Of a stretch of 64,000 nt of DNA, positions 62,534 through 64,000 are shown one piece after another (the first letter of the stretch is position 1; each line of letters opens with the position of its first letter). Both the position numbers and the translations under genes were made by a program. This DNA comes from Microglena sp. YARC (Eukaryota; Chlorophyta; Chlorophyceae; Chlamydomonadales; Chlamydomonadaceae): assembly GCA_022414725.1 (NCBI GenBank), contig CM039466.1, positions 17,262,786 to 17,326,785 of the forward strand. The letters run 5' to 3'. A model generated the notes under the pieces. That model was not told where the DNA came from and did no database searches. It worked only from the letters and a program-made list of their open reading frames with translations.

Positions 62534-64000
62534 TCAAAGAAACACACACACACATGCATAGGCGCTGACCCTCTCACACAAGCACGCATACACTATCCTG
62601 CCCATTCACCATCCTTGCTCTTGCACATGCACCCCCTCACTCACACACACACATATACATACACACACGCACACTCACACGCACACACACGCCCCCCCCT
62701 CCCACACTTCCCGCACACACACACACACACACACTCACACACGCACACAACCCTTAACATGCACAACCCTGTAAATGCTCAGGCACAGGCACCTCACTCC
62801 CTCACACACACACACACACACACCCCAGCAGCTAAACCCTTAACAGCACAACCCTGCAAGATGCTCACACACATGCTCCTCCCCCCCCCCCCCCCCCCCG
62901 TGCTGACTGCAGGTTGTGGGTGCCCTACGTAAGCAGCACCGCCTCCCCCTCACATACATCGCCCTTGACTGGCACGAGATGGACAAGGTATTAGGGCACG
63001 ACGGGATCACTGAGGCCTTCTGGAGCTCCATTAGGGACATGCTGCCAGCACACGGCTTTGCCCTAGGTACCATGCAGAAAGTTGGGCCGGACCACCTTGA
63101 CATTGGGAACTCTTCAGGTGGGTGGTGGCGATGGTGGTGTGTGAGGATGGTGAGGGTGTCGGTCTGTGGTGTTGGGTGTGTCAGTGGAGTGGGTGGTGCG
63201 AGTGGGGCATGCTGCCAGCACACGGCTTTGCCCTAGGCACCATGCAGAAAGTTGGGCCGGACCACCTTGACATTGGGAACTCTTCAGGTGGGTGATATTG
63301 GCTGCTGGTTGCGATGGTGGTTTGTGAGGATGGTGGGGGTGTGAGTCAGTGGTGTGGGGTGTGACAGAGGCCTTCTGGAGCTCCATTAGGGACATGCTGC
63401 CAGCACACGGCTTTGCCCTAGGCACAATGCAGAAAGTGGGGCCGGACCACCTTGACATTGGGAACTCTTCAGGTGGGTGGTGGCACAGGGAGACCTAGTA
63501 GTGGTGATGGTGTTGGTCAGCGGTGTGGGGTGTGTCGGTTGAGTAGGTGGTGGGAGGGGGACATGCTGCCAGCACACGGCTTTGCCCGAGGCACCATGCA
63601 GAAAGTGGGGCTGGACCACCTCGACATAGGGAACTCTTCAGGTGGGTGGTAGTGGGCTGTGGTGGGTGGGTGGTGGTGGTGGAACTCATCAGGTAGGTGG
63701 TTGCACAGTTACATCTGGTGGGAGGTGGGGGTGCTGGAGTGGGTTGAGGGAGGAGGACATGCTTCCAGCACACAGCTTTGCCCTAGGCACCAGACAGAAA
63801 GCGGGGCCAGCCCAACTTAACATTGGGAACTCTTCAGGTGGGTGGTGGCACAGGTAGACCTGGTGGTGGTGGGTGAGGATGGTGAGTGTGTGGGTCAGTG
63901 GTGTTGGGTATGTCGGTGGAGTGGGTGGTGGTGGGGGGGAATGCTGCCAGGACATGGCTTTGCCCTAGGCATCATGCAGAAAGTGGGGCCGGACCACCTG
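53190..64000 (+). CDS. SAC9: SAC9-like phosphoinositide phosphatase, partial (N-terminal SAC region)
   Basis: At least seven plus-strand exons match plant SAC9 in order: 53190-53345, 56280-56371, 56762-56916, 58896-59085, 60904-61073, 62093-62348 and 62913-63117. Landmarks are GYVVIGSTALILLADKL, WLKIPL, HYFCETLDITRPFPS, EFVWNRWLS, RRGRLH, RGLNDYAEPGNE, TWRRGSVPLWWG, VFVSLLRKG and LDWHEM. SAC9 in Arabidopsis is a very large SAC-domain protein with a WW domain that controls PI(4,5)P2 distribution at membranes. Here only the first part of the SAC domain is present; the catalytic CX5R motif must lie right of 64000. The start codon is left of 53190 and not identified. Two junctions are off by one base, as expected from indels in this assembly. 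Every exon is bordered by copies of its own edges. Confidence 0.85.
53346..53689 (+). repeat. donor-side echoes of SAC9-like exon a
   Basis: Two copies of the last 60-70 bases of exon a with a donor: 53411-53475 then GTATGCG, and 53558-53625 then GTGTACAG. They still read LPGYHE and WLKIP with small changes. Linkers are GTGTGTG and GGGG runs. Confidence 0.9.
53690..55620. repeat. 175-base array with long G runs
   Basis: About eleven units of TACTGGCTCTAGGGATGCATG, TTCCTCCTTAAATGTGATGT, GGTGTGAAGGGGTGTGGCTT, GTAGTTCCCTGTTGGGTAGG and TGTGCAG, then a G run of 10-50. The longest runs are at about 55034-55084 and 55370-55423. The beginning of each unit (TTGGGTAGGTGTGCAG) resembles the start of the exon a intron (TTTGGTAGGGTGCAG), so it probably grew from the donor-side echo. 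Confidence 0.9.
55621..56279 (+). repeat. acceptor-side echoes of SAC9-like exon b
   Basis: Two copies of the intron end and exon b start: CCCTGTCCTGCAG then TCAACCAACAAGAGATTAGAG at 55725, and CATCCTGCAG then CAACCTAGCGAAGATGGAAG at 55930. They continue as AGCATTGAATCCC and then diverge. ATT/ATC repeats fill the linkers (55835-55880, 56155-56210). Confidence 0.85.
56280..56371 (+). CDS. SAC9: SAC9-like exon b
   Basis: Between GCGTCTGAG and GTAAGT. One frame, open after a likely single-base loss near 56290, reads DGSIESLAEKRPIAARGIDK then LTTFPID. Joined to exon c it gives LTTFPID then GAHYFCETLDI, mirroring the ELTELDIDGKHYFC region of plant SAC9. The codon split at the c junction needs one extra G, consistent with a homopolymer error. 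Confidence 0.65.
56372..56761 (+). repeat. acceptor-side echoes of SAC9-like exon c
   Basis: Two copies precede exon c. One starts near 56464 (CCTAGACATCACCCGCCC to GGAGTTTGTGTGGAACCG). One starts at about 56609 (TAGGTGCCCACGACCTTTGC to GGGGAGTT). They contain exon sequence with frame-breaking changes and an intron tail with TTTCTTTAACCCAA. Confidence 0.85.
56762..56916 (+). CDS. SAC9: SAC9-like exon c
   Basis: Two bases then 51 codons, ending at donor GTGTGTG in phase 0: AHYFCETLDITRPFPSDQPT, then CWEFVWNRWLSRAWRELGL, then FICPALLQ. FVWNRWLS and ITRPFPS are near-identical to plant SAC9. Confidence 0.9.
56917..57340. repeat. TGCCTACTTGCCCATGTCCC array
   Basis: Six or more units of GTGCCTACTTGCCCATGTCC, CTGTCTTGCTTACGTACC and GATGTGCC, including an exact roughly 125-base duplication (57040-57120 against 57165-57290). 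The Cys/Pro/Val frames are repeat translations. Confidence 0.85.
57341..58297. repeat. AACAAAACC / AACCAAACC tract
   Basis: Bases 57360-57720 are CAAAACAAAACAAA-rich with repeated CCAGAGCC(A/C)A(T/G)GCCTA. Bases 57720-58260 are AACCAAACC-type with interspersed CATACC. No exon. Confidence 0.8.
58298..58895 (+). repeat. acceptor-side echo of SAC9-like exon d, with linker
   Basis: Bases 58298-58395 copy the acceptor CTTTAG and about 85 bases of exon d, here cleanly open (GLLESRELEDFDRMKYNVAL, VSRRGRLHVGPY), then a stop. The remainder is AACCAAACC and CATACC linker leading to the second acceptor CCCTTAG. This echo is better preserved than the first half of the exon it precedes. Confidence 0.85.
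58896..59085 (+). CDS. SAC9: SAC9-like exon d (indels)
   Basis: Starts GGTCTGTTGGAGTCTCG like its echo, but has insertions (about 58912 and 58950-58965) that break the frame. Its second half reads RGLNDYAEPGNEIECDQ before a donor (CAG then G(A)TGCG). The reference frame RRGRLHVGPYY then RRGLNDYAEPGNE matches plant SAC9 (RRSRLHPGTRY then ARG-N). Whether the insertions are real or assembly errors decides which copy is used. Confidence 0.7.
59086..59830 (+). repeat. donor-side echoes of SAC9-like exon d
   Basis: Four copies of the exon end plus donor: 59230-59279 (GCGGCCTGAATG to GATCAG then GTGCGT), 59410-59467, 59617-59689 and 59761-59802. Similarity falls with distance; the last keeps only CCAGGAAATGAAAT and AATAGGTGCG. 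Linkers contain GGAGTCCAGT(A/G)GG with CATCATCAT, an element also seen at 22040 and 36365. Confidence 0.9.
59831..60120. repeat. intron d-e, low complexity
   Basis: A C run and mixed CA-rich sequence. No exon is supported. Confidence 0.5.
60121..60903 (+). repeat. acceptor-side echoes of SAC9-like exon e
   Basis: Seven copies of the intron end and first codons: TCTCTGCTAATGCC, TCAGATCATCTGGCGCCTTC, CCTCCATGTACCACC, at about 60130, 60260, 60355, 60470, 60580, 60710 and 60800. Linkers are ACACACATACACTCACGCAT. All differ from the real exon after about 20 coding bases. Confidence 0.9.
60904..61073 (+). CDS. SAC9: SAC9-like exon e
   Basis: Fifty-six codons plus two bases between GATGCCACAG and GTGGGT: IIWRLPSLGTNGPISWSRYT, then WRRGSVPLWWGVSIKNNG, then IKIKQNQTFQGSR. 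WRRG-x-PLWWG is the SAC9 version of the conserved RGS(I/V)P-F/W motif of SAC domains. The Arg codon splits correctly with exon f. Confidence 0.95.
61074..61860 (+). repeat. donor-side echoes of SAC9-like exon e
   Basis: Four copies of the second half of exon e with donor: 61132-61247, 61308-61421, 61482-61591 and 61660-61745. They start GAGACCTGG(C/A)AA where the exon has TACACCTGGCGAC, and three still read NNGI-(E/K)A and TFQGS. Donor-like GTGGGTCAGTGGTG follows the first three. The last copy runs into unrelated sequence. Confidence 0.95.
61861..62092. other. intron e-f, 3' part
   Basis: Contains GAGCTGCCTAGAAGCTGCTA near 61940, a word shared with 30126 and 28330, and a CCCCACC tract at 62013-62055. 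It ends in the acceptor CTCTTTTCCAG. Confidence 0.6.
62093..62348 (+). CDS. SAC9: SAC9-like exon f
   Basis: One base plus 85 codons: YVRRLQKRYCPKPHLDPADD, an acidic Gly/Ala-rich insert (ETQGGAAGGAADAS), then VPVVFVSLLRKGTPEKDRSE, then TAFDF before GTAAGT. It matches the YYQRLSKRY and VPIV-VNLLRSG segments of plant SAC9. The insert of about 25 residues is lineage-specific. Confidence 0.95.
62349..62912. repeat. intron f-g, CA repeats and C tract
   Basis: (CA)n tracts at 62485-62530, 62640-62700 and 62715-62830, with TCACACCCTCTC(T/A)CA words, then a C run at 62881-62899 and the acceptor GACTGCAG. No exon. Confidence 0.85.
62913..63117 (+). CDS. SAC9: SAC9-like exon g
   Basis: Sixty-eight codons plus one base between GACTGCAG and GTGGGT: VVGALRKQHRLPLTYIALDW, HEMDKVLGHDGITEAFWSSI, then DMLPAHGFALGTMQKVGPDH. 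The LDWHE motif corresponds to the (F/Y)D(F/W)H motif before the catalytic loop in SAC domains. Confidence 0.95.
63118..64000 (+). repeat. donor-side echoes of SAC9-like exon g, to the window edge
   Basis: Five copies of the last 80-110 bases of exon g: 63208-63287, 63365-63472, 63561-63641, 63758-63837 and 63940 to the edge. The first four are followed by GTGGGTGGT. They repeat every 165-190 bases with G/T-rich linkers. The first copies still encode MLPAHGFALGTMQK and LDIGNSSG. The array probably continues. Confidence 0.95.

Noticed and set aside
1..64000. tRNA, rRNA or bacterial-type operons and promoters
   Set aside because: No cloverleaf with the conserved T-arm, no rRNA core sequence and no tightly packed ORFs were found on reading both strands; a dedicated scan was not possible.

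Overview
This is nuclear DNA from a eukaryote, probably a green alga or a relative of one. The signs are spliceosomal GT-AG introns everywhere, a gene whose exons match plant SAC9 phosphoinositide phosphatase, plant-type TTTAGGG telomere-like repeats inside introns, and LINE, hAT-like and MITE-like elements. A large-genome prasinophyte such as Cymbomonas would fit, but that is a guess from style. There are no operons, no rRNA or tRNA that I can see, and most of the window is tandem repeat. Small indels between copies and within exons suggest a long-read assembly with residual errors. Positions 18032-19031 are 1000 N.

Layout. 1-5800: dispersed repeats, a hAT-like MITE and a CACACC satellite broken by a 5'-truncated LINE. 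5800-26800: a plus-strand gene of unknown family in small exons (A-H plus a terminal exon), of which 22238-22373 joined to 26439-26778 is the safest part. 27000-37000: tandem arrays, a broken LINE on the minus strand (30476-32700), and several MITE families. 37196-44956: a minus-strand gene for a small protein with an MGC N-myristoylation signature, a charged helical segment and ankyrin repeats; its exons join in phase from the start codon to a short last exon. 45000-52000: a second copy of the 1645-2835 repeat in inverted orientation, more hAT-like MITEs, a hairpin with telomere-like sequence in its loop, and unassigned DNA. 53190 to the right edge: a SAC9-like gene on the plus strand, cut by the window before its catalytic CX5R motif.

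The main discovery candidate is structural. In all three genes many exons are surrounded by what I call echo arrays. Upstream of the acceptor lie tandem copies of the intron 3' end plus the first bases of the exon. Downstream of the donor lie tandem copies of the exon's last bases plus the donor and the intron 5' end. The copies keep splice-site-like sequence, become more degenerate away from the exon, and are separated by their own microsatellite. In the ankyrin and SAC9-like genes, joining only the complete exons restores the known protein family, so the echoes look like intronic decoys. The same seeding also appears in a LINE, a MITE and a 3' UTR, so it may be a general mutational habit of this genome with visible consequences for splicing.
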